In this document: piece by piece, positions 22,826 through 34,146 of the stretch | Numbering within the stretch: position 1 is the stretch's first letter | How the letters are laid out: each line of letters opens with the position of its first letter | Assembly: GCF_030247185.1 (NCBI RefSeq) | Contig: NC_080570.1 | Span: forward strand, 164,088,882-164,152,881 | From: Malaya genurostris | Taxonomy: Eukaryota > Arthropoda > Insecta > Diptera > Culicidae | DNA length: 64,000 bases | Direction: 5' to 3' | Notes under the pieces: model-generated | What the model saw: only the letters and a program-made list of their open reading frames with translations | What the model was told of the DNA's origin: nothing | The model's database searches: none | Made by a program: the position numbers and the translations under genes

Positions 22826-23045
22826 TGCAAAGCAAAGCAAAGCCTTGGTATTACATTCCTGTAGTGGAATTTGACCTTCTGTTTCAACAGACTTCGCAGC
22901 CAATTCAGAGTGTACAGAACCATTGCATGGCTGGTGCTACGATTCTACTGACACTACGAATCCTCCCAGGTCTGGGCTCGAACGTACGACAACTGGTTTG
23001 TAAGACCAGTGCCCTATGCAATGAACCGTCAACCACTGCACAGTA
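22826..23045 (-). repeat. tRNA-derived SINE-like element
   Basis: Read on the minus strand, a tRNA-like head holds a B-box-like GTTCGAGCCC (complement of 22974-22983) and an A-box-like TTGCATAGGGCACTGG (complement of about 23006-23021), spaced as in a tRNA. The tail holds the GGTATTACATTCCTGTAGTGG block that also occurs at 829-897. Related to mosquito tRNA-derived SINEs such as Feilai in type; exact family not established. Not a functional tRNA: it cannot form a full cloverleaf. Confidence 0.6.
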
Positions 23046-23561
23046 TACAATTTTCACTGAGAACCGAAAATGACCGAAAAGGTAAACGAAAGAAATTGAC
23101 ACAATTTCGAAACTACTGTTCCGCTTAAGTCGTTGACTGGACATGGATCTCGTTCTCATAATTTGCAAGCGGAGCTGAGAGAGACATGTATTTCTCGTCA
23201 TTTTTGTATGTTTAGTCAATGAAAACGACTTTTATTAACTCTGCTTGATAGTGTTTTTTTTTCAATTATCTGCTTACCATATACTGTTACCAAGAAAAGC
23301 GGAGCCAACGTGAGAAGAACGTGAAGTCTCCAATTATTTGGCGTTGATGGCGATTTTTTGTAGTTCTATGATTGTACATTTTTTTGCAGCTGTGACTATT
23401 TCTGATAGTTAGTGATGGTGATATAAACTAGAAAAATGAGCAGACTGAAAATTAAATTTATTTCGAAATCTACCTTACATAAAAATTTCATCAGAAACTG
23501 CTAAACATGTTTATAGTTGTAAATAGTCCGAAACCTATCATTTCACTATTTGTTTAAAGGT
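23046..23561. other. Intergenic, no gene recognised
   Basis: AT-rich, no coding feature. It ends at the target-site duplication of the I-like retrotransposon. Confidence 0.5.
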
Positions 23562-23586
23562 AATCTTCCAAAAAAAAAAAAAAAAA

Positions 23587-24009
23587 AGGTTAACTGTCCC
23601 TCGTAGTTTTAGGAAGAGGAAAAATATATCATCTCCTAAACTCCCTAGAAAGGGTTCGAAGATATCTCTTGAAGGCCCTCCAAAAGTAACAGCAGAAGGA
23701 AGTGTTGGTAAAAAAAACGAAAAGAAGAAGCCAAAAGCTCCTAGTTCCGGAGACTTGAAATCGGAGAAAGAATATCCAACACTTCCGGGGACACCCAAAA
23801 CCCCGAAAGTCCCCAAGGAACCAGAAAACACATCAAGTGCTGGACTTGTAAAATTCAGTGACATTGTGGACTTTATATTTTCCGTCTTCAACATTTCTGA
23901 CCCCCTAAAAGGTATTTTGATGACTTTCCTGCCAAAAGTTAAAATGTTTTTGATGCAGCTGACTGCAAAATGGCCCCTCCTCGCAGCAATCGTTTCCTTC
24001 GATGGCTAA
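23587..24009 (+). CDS. ORF1 (Gag-like) C-terminal fragment of the I-like element
   Basis: An open frame with no start codon, because the element is truncated at 23588. It encodes a basic, Lys/Pro/Ser-rich segment (motifs KKNEKKKPKAP and TPKTPKVPKEP) followed by a hydrophobic C terminus ending AAIVSFDG. No CCHC zinc knuckles are present in the surviving part; they may have been upstream. Its stop overlaps the ORF2 start in ATGGCTAA (24002-24009), an arrangement that would suit coupled translation. Confidence 0.75.
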   Translation, partial: RLTVPRSFRKRKNISSPKLPRKGSKISLEGPPKVTAEGSVGKKNEKKKPKAPSSGDLKSEKEYPTLPGTPKTPKVPKEPENTSSAGLVKFSDIVDFIFSVFNISDPLKGILMTFLPKVKMFLMQLTAKWPLLAAIVSFDG

Positions 24010-27000
24010 TTTTTCGAACGAGGTCAAGGATTCGATCACTGTTTTACAGTGGAACTGTAGAAGTATCATCCCGAAAATAGATCCTTTCAAATACTTAGTA
24101 AATAATCTGAAATGTGACGCATTTGCATTGTGCGAAACTTGGTTAACTTCTGATGTATCACTAAACTTCCACGATTTTAACATTATTCGCCTGGATCGAG
24201 ATAATCCTTACGGAGGAGTACTTTTGGGGATCAAAAAGTGCTATTCCTTCTTTCGAATTAACCTCCCCTCGATATCAGGTATTGAAGTTGTCGCATGTCA
24301 TGTCACAATTAAAGGCAAGGACATTTGTATTGCTTCCATCTATATTCCCCCTAGAGCCTCAGTTGGGTACCACTGGCTCAGCAGTATCATGCAACTTCTT
24401 CCCGCACCGACGTTAGTTTTAGGAGACTTTAACTCTCACGGTGCGGGATGGGGTTGTCTTCATGATGATAACAGATCAGCTATGATCCATGATATTTGCG
24501 ACAACTTCAATATGACAATCTTGAATACGGGAGAAATGACACGAATTCCCGCACCACCAGCAAGACCAAGTGCGTTGGACTTATCCCTCTGCTCGACATC
24601 GCTACGGTTGGATTGCACGTGGAAGGTAATCCCTGATCCCCACGGTAGCGATCATCTGCCTATCGTAATTTCAATCGCCAGCGGATTAAGACCATCGGAA
24701 ACAATCAATGTTTTGTATGACCTCACACGAAACATTGATTGGAAATGCTACGCAAATTTGATATCTGAGAATCTAGAAACAACACAAGAACTTCCTCCGG
24801 AGGAAGAGTACACGTTTTTGGCTGGCTTGATTCTCGACACCGCGACTCAAGCTCAGACGAAACGTGTACCCGGCGCGAAAACTAACATCCGTCCCCCCAA
24901 CCCGTGGTGGGACAAAGAGTGCTCAGAATTAAACGCGGAGAGAACTTTATCATTTGTCGAGTTTAGGAAAAACGGAACACCTGATAATTTTAGAAACTAC
25001 GCGGCATTAGACGCTAAAATGAAAAGCTTGATTAAAGCGAAGAAAAGCGGTTATTGGCGTCGATTCGTAGACGGATTATCGAGAGAAACATCAATGAGCA
25101 CTCTTTGGAATACAGCCCGACGAATGCGCAACAAAAACACCACAAACGAAAGCGAGGAATATTCTAACCGCTGGATATTCGATTTCGCTAAAAAAGTATG
25201 TCCTGACTCTGTTCCGGAACAGGCAATCATGCGCGTCGCTTCATCAAACAGAAACGAAACACCTTTTTCGATGGTCGAGTTCTCACTTGCGCTTTTATCG
25301 TGTAACAATAAATCTCCGGGGTTAGACAAAATCAAATTCAACTTGTTGAAAAATTTGCCTGACTCTGCCAAAAGGCGCTTATTGAATTTATTCAATAGGC
25401 TTCTTGAGGATAATATTGTCCCACATGACTGGAGACAAGTAAGAGTTATTGCCATTCAAAAACCAGGGAAACCAGCCTCCGATCACAATTCGTATCGGCC
25501 GATTGCTATGCTTTCCTGTATCCGGAAATTGTTCGAAAAAATGATTCTGTTTCGTCTAGACAATTGGGTCGAGACTAATGGCTTACTTTCAGATACACAA
25601 TTCGGCTTCCGCAGGGGCAAAGGAACGAACGATTGTCTTGCGTTGCTCTCAACCGAAATTCAAATGGCATTTGCTCGTAAAGAACAAATGGCATCAGTAT
25701 TTCTAGATATCAAGGGGGCTTTTGATTCAGTTTCTATAAATATCCTATCTAAGAAGCTGCACCAGCATGGTCTTTCGCCGGTTTTGAACACCTTTTTACA
25801 TAATCTATTGTCCGAGAAACACATGTATTTTGCACATGGTGATTTGTCGACAATACGATTCAGTTACATGGGTCTTCCTCAGGGCTCATGCTTAAGCCCC
25901 CTTTTATACAACTTTTACGTAAACAACATTGATGAATGTATCAACACATCTTGCACGCTAAGACAACTTGCCGACGACAGCGTTGTGTCCATTATAGGAC
26001 CCAAAGCGGCCGATCTCCAAGGACCATTACAAGATACCCTCGACAACTTGTTGACATGGGCTCTTCAAATGGGTATCGAGTTCTCTACGGAGAAAACTGA
26101 GCTGGTCGTATTTTCAAGAAAGCGAGAACCAGCACAATTACAGCTTCAACTAGGGGGTGGAACCATAGCTCAGGTCTTCACATTCAAATATCTCGGGGTC
26201 TGGTTCGACTCCAAAGGCACCTGGGGATGTCACATTAGGTATCTGAAACAAAAATGCCAGCAGAGAATCAATTTTCTTCGCACAATAACCGGAACTTGGT
26301 GGGGTGCCCACCCAGGAGACTTGATCAGGCTTTACCAAACAACGATATTGTCCGTAATGGAATATGGATGCTTCTGCTTCCGATCCGCCGCGAACACCCA
26401 TTTCATTAAACTGGAAAGAATTCAGTATCGTTGTTTGCGTATTGCCCTAGGTTGCATGCAATCGACTCATATGATGAGTCTCGAAGTGCTCGCGGGCGTC
26501 TTACCGTTGAAAAATCGATTCTGGGATCTCTCATACCGATTGCTTATCCGATGCGATATCTTGAATCCGATGGTGATTGAAAACTTCGAAAGGCTTGTCG
26601 AACTCAATTCTCAGACCCGTTTTATGTCCTTGTATTTTGATTACATGGCTCAGAATATTAATCCTTCTTCGTTTGTTTCCAACCGTGCTCATTTCTTGGA
26701 TACTACTAATTCTACTGTGTTTTTCGACACATCCATGAGAGAAGAAATTCGTGGAATTCCGGATCACGTGCGCCCTCAAGTGGCCCCAAATATTTTTTAT
26801 AATAAATTTAGAACAGTCAACTGTGAAAAGATGTTTTACACTGACGGATCAAACATCAACAGGTCCACAGGCTTCGGAATCTTCAATCAGAACATCACCG
26901 CTTCGTACAAACTCAGTGATCCGGCTTCAGTCTACGTCGCAGAATTAGCTGCTATTCAGTACACCCTTGAGATCATTGAAACCTTGCCCAAAGACCATTA

Positions 27001-27682
27001 CTTCATAGTCACGGACAGTCTAAGCTCAACAGAAGCTCTCCGGGCAATGAAGCCAGGAAAGTATCCCCCATATTTCCTGGGGAAAATACGGGAACATTTG
27101 AGAACTTTATCTGAACGGTCTTATTTAATATCGTTAGTCTGGGTCCCTTCGCATTGTTCCATTCCAGGCAATGAAAAGGCAGACTCATTGGCTAAGGTGG
27201 GCGCATTAGAAGGTGATATTTATGAAAGACCAATCTGCTTCAATGAATTTTTCAGTATCTCTCGTCAGAAAACTCTCGAAAGTTGGCAAACTTCATGGAG
27301 CAATGGCGAACTGGGACGATGGCTGCATTCCATTATCCCTAGGGTATCGACGAAACCTTGGTTCAGGGGGATGAACGTGAGTCGTGACTTCATTCGTGTG
27401 ATGTCTCGGCTCATGTCAAACCATTACACCTTCAACGCACATCTCCGGCGTATTGGAATCGTGGAGAGCGGTCTCTGCGCTTGTGGTGACGGTTATCAGG
27501 ACATCGAGCATGTCGTATGGACGTGTACGGAGTATCGTGACGCCAGGTCTTTATTAAAGGACTCCCTAAGGGCCCGAGGTAGACCACCTGAAGTTCCGGT
27601 CCGAGATGTGTTGGCTAGTCGGGATATCTCTTATATGCTTCTTATATACCAGTACCTCAAACACATTAATATCCAAGTGTAA
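24002..27682 (+). CDS. ORF2 polyprotein: endonuclease, reverse transcriptase, RNase H
   Basis: 1,226 residues, uninterrupted. Apurinic-type endonuclease 1-230 (N18, E45 in CETWL, GDFN 141-144, SDH 216-218). Reverse transcriptase about 480-760 with FLDIKGAFD (567-575), GLPQGS (624-629) and active-site LADDS (656-660; Leu replaces the usual Tyr/Phe). RNase H about 943-1070 with YTDGS (D948), E981, D1005 and D1061 all present. A C-terminal C-x-C...H...C cluster follows near 1152-1171. All catalytic residues are intact, which argues for recent mobility, although this copy lacks its promoter and most of ORF1. Confidence 0.95.
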   Translation: MANFSNEVKDSITVLQWNCRSIIPKIDPFKYLVNNLKCDAFALCETWLTSDVSLNFHDFNIIRLDRDNPYGGVLLGIKKCYSFFRINLPSISGIEVVACHVTIKGKDICIASIYIPPRASVGYHWLSSIMQLLPAPTLVLGDFNSHGAGWGCLHDDNRSAMIHDICDNFNMTILNTGEMTRIPAPPARPSALDLSLCSTSLRLDCTWKVIPDPHGSDHLPIVISIASGLRPSETINVLYDLTRNIDWKCYANLISENLETTQELPPEEEYTFLAGLILDTATQAQTKRVPGAKTNIRPPNPWWDKECSELNAERTLSFVEFRKNGTPDNFRNYAALDAKMKSLIKAKKSGYWRRFVDGLSRETSMSTLWNTARRMRNKNTTNESEEYSNRWIFDFAKKVCPDSVPEQAIMRVASSNRNETPFSMVEFSLALLSCNNKSPGLDKIKFNLLKNLPDSAKRRLLNLFNRLLEDNIVPHDWRQVRVIAIQKPGKPASDHNSYRPIAMLSCIRKLFEKMILFRLDNWVETNGLLSDTQFGFRRGKGTNDCLALLSTEIQMAFARKEQMASVFLDIKGAFDSVSINILSKKLHQHGLSPVLNTFLHNLLSEKHMYFAHGDLSTIRFSYMGLPQGSCLSPLLYNFYVNNIDECINTSCTLRQLADDSVVSIIGPKAADLQGPLQDTLDNLLTWALQMGIEFSTEKTELVVFSRKREPAQLQLQLGGGTIAQVFTFKYLGVWFDSKGTWGCHIRYLKQKCQQRINFLRTITGTWWGAHPGDLIRLYQTTILSVMEYGCFCFRSAANTHFIKLERIQYRCLRIALGCMQSTHMMSLEVLAGVLPLKNRFWDLSYRLLIRCDILNPMVIENFERLVELNSQTRFMSLYFDYMAQNINPSSFVSNRAHFLDTTNSTVFFDTSMREEIRGIPDHVRPQVAPNIFYNKFRTVNCEKMFYTDGSNINRSTGFGIFNQNITASYKLSDPASVYVAELAAIQYTLEIIETLPKDHYFIVTDSLSSTEALRAMKPGKYPPYFLGKIREHLRTLSERSYLISLVWVPSHCSIPGNEKADSLAKVGALEGDIYERPICFNEFFSISRQKTLESWQTSWSNGELGRWLHSIIPRVSTKPWFRGMNVSRDFIRVMSRLMSNHYTFNAHLRRIGIVESGLCACGDGYQDIEHVVWTCTEYRDARSLLKDSLRARGRPPEVPVRDVLASRDISYMLLIYQYLKHINIQV

Positions 27683-28310
27683 TCTGTTATACCTCGCTCA
27701 GAAAGTATAATCTCCACCTACAGGTTCGACACTAACATCCGCTCGATTCTCTCGATCACCGTCCCTGTCCACCATCTTCATTGGAACTAACAAGATCTTT
27801 TTTTGTCACTAACTTTTCGTTCCCCCCTTCCATGTCTCTTCACCATCTCGATGGCAACTAATTAGATCTGTGTAGTTTTCAAACATTTTGTTTCCATACC
27901 CCCTATTTACCTCGGTTTTCACAATATTTACTTTTTTTATTTTCTCATCTCTTCGTAACATCACCATCACCGCCTACGGTCCTACGCTCCAGACGATGAC
28001 CAGCATGCGGGCCACCCGCCGGGCCTTCGTAGCCTGGGGGTGTTTCCCGCGGACCCACACGAACCGAAAGGAAGCGGCCATATATAGCACCATTTGGAAT
28101 TCATGCAATATTCAATTCACCGACACCTGCCGAATACCAGCTAAAAGCTTTTTTCAAAAATTCTAGACGACATAATCTAATGATACTATTCTAGTTTTAA
28201 GTTAGTCGTTAATTAAGATTAGGAAATACCCTTGGCATCTTAGAGCTTAAGCAGTGTGCCTGAAAATATATATTATACTATTGAAAAAAAAAAAAAAAAA
28301 TCTTCCAAAA

Positions 28311-30256
28311 TAACTTTGCTACCGAAACAGCGGCGATCTTCCATCTTCAGTTTTTCTTTTCACTCATCAGTTAATGACACGACTCGCAGCAAGCCTCCTC
28401 TTCACCGAAGATGCTTTCTTGTCCAATCGGTCAAGTAATTAGTGGTTATTTTTTCCCCATGAACAGCAGTAGGCTATGCAGTGCAAGAGTTTTATGGGCT
28501 TTTTTTTTCATCGCCGTTCATCTTATCCGGTTTCTTCCAAGGCTATTGCGATGGAAGTGAACGGGAAAAAAAGCAATACTAACTAACCATAAAACGTCAC
28601 CAATTAGGACTCATTAAGTGTAGTTTGATACTAGGAATGAAGTTCTCGAAGAGATATCGTCTTTGACTGGTGGTCATTTGTCCGCTACTCCGGTGATTTC
28701 CTACTGTACAGCTTTTGTTTTTCTTTACCGTGGTATCTGCCAGAAGAAATTGTGTCATGCATAAAATTTGCATGGCTAATTACGACTCTGCACCGACCGA
28801 AACGCTGACGTCGTCGAGTGGCTACTCATTAGGCACTTGTTCTACCAGGCGACAAGGACTACCGAAGAGAGTAATCTCCTCCTAATCTCCTTCAAATCGA
28901 GCCACCAGAAAAAAAAGGTCCGCTCCGACACAGAAGCTGATGAAAAAAAGAAACAACGTCCCCCCTCGGACGATCGACGAACCGAAAACCATACCAGCGC
29001 ACACATTCTAATTGAAGTAATTAAAATGGAGCTGACCATGCGCCTCCAGGAAAACATCCCCTCCGACATTCGATACGAGGTGGACGAAGCAGGAAGTGAA
29101 AGTATTTCCCGCTATCTTTGCAACAAGTAGCACAGGCACCGTAACATCGAAATAAAGAATACGAAAAACACTTCAAGGCCAACTTCCTGTTTCGTGCGAT
29201 TTTTTTTTGGTCTGCTATTTCAGGTATTTCACCCTCTAACGGATTGATGGCCTTGACTACGGAACAAGTAGGAGGCTGGGTGTTTGGGGTGTGAATATTT
29301 TTATCATGGCCTACTATCCATTTCGACGTTATTTTTTTTGCTCTCGTATAGGCATAAATTGCTCGAGTTGAAGGATTTCCAAGCTGTTGTTGTTCGAATG
29401 TTGATTGATACAAGGTGATAAACCAAAACAGTTCGTTTTCAAGGAAAGGTCAGTTGCCGGTGTACACCTGTGCCGATACAGTGAAACATGAAACGGGTCA
29501 TTCGCCTGATTGTATGCAATCGTGTCCTCACTTCACGCACGGTTCGTGAGAGTGTGTGAATACGACTGTTTTGGGTTATGACCAACAGGAACGGGTATTT
29601 ACTATCCTTCGTTCCGAGCTCACGTCTTTCCTCAAACAGGGGAAAGTGTACATCCTTGATAACTTCCGCTCGTGAACCCTATTATGTCGGAAGGGGGCGG
29701 TATCTTTCGGGCGCAATCCAGTGGGTCGAATATTGGCGTGTCCGAAGGTAGTAACACTGGCAGCCTGGCGTGCGATGTTTACAAATGCGGACACGCCAGG
29801 ATGTGAATTCAAGGAGCTTACCGGGTGAATGTAGTGTTGCAAATACATACGGTACGATGTGCCAATTCAGAACCGTGATCCGCCTGTCCAGCCGCGCAAT
29901 CAACTTGAAACGAAACGCAACAAGCGTCTTCTGGTGACGTCAGGCTGGTAGTACAGGTAGTAAATTCTACTTCTTTTACATGATAATGAGGAACGATCTG
30001 GAATTACCGTAAGTTGAAAAGGTGTTTTACTGTAGCAAATTACGGTTATCCATAGGTTATAGATGCTAGTAAACCAAACGCTAAATTCAAAAACACCACT
30101 GTTTACCTTCAAAGTGCAGTCATTCATGCTTCCAACTAATGGCGTTGCCAACTTAAACAGTAAAAACTTCGTCACTTTTGCTGGTGACGTGAACCCACAC
30201 TTCTACGTTGCCTACTTGGATAGAAAGAAAAATCAAAATGAATCTGAATCAAAGTA
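28311..30256. other. Intergenic, no gene recognised
   Basis: Contains only short open frames. The 28837-29130 frame (97 codons) is Lys/Arg/Glu-rich and has no recognisable domain or splice context. No RNA gene seen. Confidence 0.45.
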
Positions 30257-31107
30257 AGGGAGAGTGTTCGGTTACCGGCACCCTTTTCTTTTTAGCTCAT
30301 AACTTCTAACTTAGTGCACATTATGCGGACATCTATACATCAATGGAAAGCTAAAGTCCCTGGCTAACAACTGATTAAGAAACTAAGTTGATTCAATTGA
30401 TTGAAAAAAAGCGTAAAGCGATAAATTTTGGCCATTTTAAAAAAGGTGTTCGGTTACCGGCACCCCAAGAAAATCCGCTAAAAATGGAAAAATATAAGTA
30501 AAGACTGCAGCTCTTCAAGGAAAAAACATTTTTTGATTTTTTTTTTTGGATTGTGACTTTGCCTTGGCTCTCTTGGTCGAATATTTGGATGGTGACGCCT
30601 TTGGTATTAATTTGGCCGGTCTTCAACGTTTTTTCTTAGCCGGAGCATCTGCTGTATGAGCAGCTAGATGTTTACCTCGACAGCAGCCTGAATATCACTG
30701 ACAATTTTTCACGATTTGCCGAAAAAAAAATGGGGTGGCGGTAACCGAAATTGGTAGACATTTTGAAAATGATAAAAAATCTTTGGTTGCGAAAATTTTG
30801 ATAGCATCTGGTATTAAATCACGAAATAGATCTATTTCACCTCATAAATACTCAATCCACACACCTTTCCGATTGATGCTCTTCAATTCATGATACTCTA
30901 AAAAAAACCCAGAAAAAACTTTTGTGTTGATATTCACGTAATTAAAAGTTATTTTGAACGCAGCAAAAAGAACAAGTGAATGTTTGCTTCGCAATTCGGC
31001 ACAAAAATAACGTGCTGCTATTACACACACATGACATTTGTCGGATTGACGCTATCTGCTTTCTGGTCAAAGTTACGGTGGGGTGCCGGCAACCGAACAC
31101 CTTCCCC
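30257..31107. mobile_element. TA-flanked MITE with GGTGTTCGGTTACCGGCACC repeats
   Basis: 851 bp. Imperfect inverted ends contain GTGTTCGGTTACCGGCACCC (left) and the complement of GGGTGCCGGCAACCGAACAC (right), flanked by TA (30255-30256, 31108-31109). The same motif recurs inside near 30447-30466 and, inverted, near 30733-30750. No coding capacity. Confidence 0.75.
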
Positions 31108-32755
31108 TATAAGAAATGGGTTCCTTCTCGAAAAAAGGCGAGTGAGTAATGTCACAGACATAACTTTTAGAGTTTCGCTGCCAGAATTGTAGCGGTACAT
31201 TTATACTAAAGATTGAATTATCGGCGACAAATATTTTCTACCACACAAAGAAATAACGCGAAACAAATGAGAGTAAAAATAAAATTGCAGCTTACAGAAT
31301 TTTGATGTCGATTATTACTTTTTGGATTTGCATATTTCAGTGAAAGAAATTATCAAAATGACAAAACAGCGATCGCTCGTAGACATCCAAAGTAAAAACA
31401 TCGATGCTACATTTGTGAGCAAAATGTGGTCTATGCATTACAAGAAAATACATAGCTCCAATTTTCATTTTATATTTAAAACTAATGCATTGAAAATTTT
31501 AAAGCAATTATTTATGTATGTATGAAATAAAATGTGGAGACGAGTCGAGTACGGACACTTCATTTGTTTATTATAAACGTATTATTGAATAAATGAGATA
31601 AAATGTTTTCATTTACATAAACCAAGTAGCTGGACAGGTATTCTGGGATAATATCAGTTTAAATTTTTCAAAAGTTTCAATAAGTTTGCAGCACAATTTT
31701 TGTATTATACTTGTTGTTCGGCTTTCGAACGGGTAACCTGAAAATAAACAACTATTCTAGAAAGCTCTCGTAATGCATATTTTATGAATGCCTTACCTAG
31801 AACTGATAGTCATTTTTTCGGCTAGGATTATTTTTTTTTTCAACAGAACAACATTGGTAACTATGGTTCTGTTATTCGAAATAAACAATTTTTGGCTCTT
31901 GTTGCCAGTTTCAATATTTTTTCAAGCGATTTAATTTTGACATTATTAGTTACTGAGGGGTAGTTAAATTTGCGATACAGTTTTAATAGACGAGTGGCAG
32001 GTCGTGTCGTCGGTCAAAGTGTCTGTCAAATAAGATACTCGATAGTGCTATGACCAAGTAGAAGTGTATATTCAGTTAGAGACAGACGACTTTTTTGTTT
32101 TCTCTCTCATTCTCCTATTCCCTGTTGAAGTAAACAAATCCATGAGAGTACTAACATAAACATAAATCGATAAAGTTAATTGTTCTTTGAAAAAAGTCTT
32201 CGGACTTCGGAGTTTATTGGTGTAAATTAATTTAAGTCAATGTTTAGTTGATTAATATTTAGTCACATCGTAATCAAGCAGCGACAGGAAAAATGAAGAT
32301 AATATCAATCGCATCGGCAATCAATGAGCGTCCTGGTGAGTGTAATATCAAGAGAATTTAAGTTATGACAGATTGGCTCTCAGACACTCAATATATGATG
32401 AATGGTAGAGTCTGATTGGCAGCAGTCCAGTGACATAAACTTTCCAATCTTCGTCGTGCAAAGTGACATTTAGCAGCTCTGGCCATTAGAAAGGCTGATT
32501 TTGCATAATGTTCTCCTTCGCTATCCACTTTTCGTTATATTTTGCTCCAATGCAAACGACCAGCAGCAGGATGACGCAATCGATCTTCTTCAGAGGGAAA
32601 ACTGGCTCTGCGAACGTCCCACAATTGATTCAATACTGAACTGAGTTCTTGATACTGGACCTGAACCAACCGGAATGATGCACTTGCATTACTTTCTGCT
32701 CAATCATCTGCGCAGGCTAGAATAAACGAAATATATCAAGAGTTAACCTTTTTTT
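31108..32755. other. Intergenic, no gene recognised
   Basis: AT-rich; no gene, transposase or RNA feature recognised. Confidence 0.5.
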
Positions 32756-32840
32756 GATTTTTTTGAGGTTAGGATTTTCATGCATTAGTATTTGCTCAGA
32801 TTTTTTGAGGTTATGATTTTCATGCATTATTATTTGCTCA
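32756..32840 (+). repeat. Direct tandem duplication of a 43-bp unit
   Basis: Two adjacent near-identical units (32756-32798 and 32799-32840), each containing TTTTTTGAGGTTA and TTTTCATGCATTA and ending ATTTGCTCA. They lie just upstream of the transposase remnant. Confidence 0.75.
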
Positions 32841-32860
32841 GTATGCTCTGACATTTCATC

Positions 32861-33571
32861 ATGAATAGACTTACTAACGAGCAACGCTTGCAAATCAGTG
32901 AATGGGCCCTAGACAAGTTGGCAGAAAATCCGCTTTTTTATCGACAAATTTTGTTCAGCGATGAGGCTCATTTCTGGTTGAATGGCTACGTAAATAAGCA
33001 AAATTGCCGCATTTGGAGTGAAGAGCAACCAGAAGCCGTTCAAGAACTGCCCATGCATCCCGAAAAATGCACTGTTTGGTGTGGTTTGTACGCTGGTGGA
33101 ATCATTGGACCGTATTTTTTCAAAGATGCTGTTGGACGCAACGTTACAGTGAATGGCGATCGCTATCGTTCGATGCTAACAAACTTTTTGTTGCCAAAAA
33201 TGGAAGAACTGAACTTGGTTGACATGTGGTTTCAACAAGATGGCGCTACATGCCACACAGCTCGCGATTCTATGGCCATTTTGAGGGAAAACTTCGGAGA
33301 ACAATTCATCTCAAGAAATGGACCGGTAAGTTGGCCACCAAGATCATGCGATTTGACGCCTTTAGACTATTTTTTGTGGGGCTACGTCAAGTCTAAAGTC
33401 TACAGAAATAAGCCAGTAACTATTCCAGCTTTGGAAGACAACATTTCCGAAGAAATTCGGGCTATTCCGGCCGAAATGCTCGAAAAAGTTGCCCAAAATT
33501 GGACTTTCCGAATGGACCACCTAAGACGCAGCCGCGGTCAACATTTAAATGAAATTATCTTCAAAAAGTAA
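32861..33571 (+). pseudogene. Tc1/mariner-superfamily transposase with internal deletion (DD41D spacing)
   Basis: The frame opens MNRLTNEQRLQIS, the usual start of this family, and is followed at once by EWALDKLAENPLFYRQ, which belongs much further into the protein, so most of the DNA-binding region has been deleted in frame. The catalytic domain is intact: FSDEAHF (first Asp), FQQDGATCHTA (second), CDLTPLDYFLWG (third). The second and third Asp (of PLD) are separated by 41 residues. A right terminal repeat ending AATCACCCTGTA is present at 33645-33680; the left one was not found. Length 236 residues, against roughly 330-350 expected. Not able to transpose by itself. Confidence 0.85.
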
Positions 33572-33644
33572 ATGTCATGTACCAATCTAACGTTTAAAAT
33601 AAAGAACCGATGAGATTTTGCAAATTTTATGCGTTTTATTGTTT

Positions 33645-33680
33645 AAAAAAGTTCTCAAGCTCTTAAAAAATCACCCTGTA
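33645..33680. repeat. Probable right terminal repeat of the transposase element
   Basis: AAAAGTTCTCAAGCTCTT then AAAAAATCACCCTGTA, ending in TA, lies 75 bp after the transposase stop codon. Its inverse is not seen upstream of 32861. Confidence 0.5.
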
Positions 33681-33893
33681 TTTTTTACAAAATTTTCTAC
33701 TGTCCAACGAGTATAAAATAGAAGTTGGAAAGGCCGGGGCTGATTGACTAAAAGGGCAGGTTGGACGAGTTTTTTTTTATAAACAGGTTATTATGCAAGG
33801 TGTTTGTCCAGTAAGTTTGTTGTTTTTTCTTCTCCGGTTTCCCTAATTTTCAACCGACCTTTCAGCGGCTGCGTAAAAAACTGCTTCAATAAT

Positions 33894-34146
33894 TCTCGAT
33901 TGATTTTTCATTAGGGCGTATAAACAAGTGACAGTTTCTCTTTATTTACTTTCTCTTCTCTTACTTAATTATCAAGCAGTTTCCACGTTTTATCACTAAT
34001 CTCTTTGCATAAAATGATACCCGAAACTTTCAAACAGAGTATTGAAATCAAAGAAAATCTTTTTAATCACATCACAATAATCGAAAGAGAGTGATTAAAG
34101 AGAAACTGTCAGTTGCTTATACGCCCTAATGAAAAATCAACCGAGA
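33894..34146. mobile_element. MITE family D, copy 2
   Basis: 253 bp with TCTCGATTGATTTTTC / GAAAAATCAACCGAGA ends and GTGACAGTTTCTCTTTA just inside both arms. Interior matches 396-652 in inverted orientation, including the GATACCCGAAAC block. Confidence 0.75.

Larger units (their letters stand above)
23562..28310 (+). mobile_element. I-superfamily non-LTR retrotransposon, 5'-truncated, with 12-bp target duplication
   Basis: Direct repeats AATCTTCCAAAA at 23562-23573 and 28299-28310 bracket the insertion. The body starts inside ORF1, runs through complete ORF2, a 600-bp 3' region (27683-28283) and a poly-A tail (28284-28300). 5' truncation plus a poly-A end is the usual signature of target-primed reverse transcription. 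An endonuclease-RT-RNase H protein places it in the I superfamily (I/Loner/Outcast/R1 group); which clade needs a tree. A rearranged relative lies at 40329-41573. Confidence 0.92.

Noticed and set aside
22900..23045. Functional tRNA gene
   Set aside because: Promoter-like boxes are there, but stems do not pair and a SINE-type tail follows.
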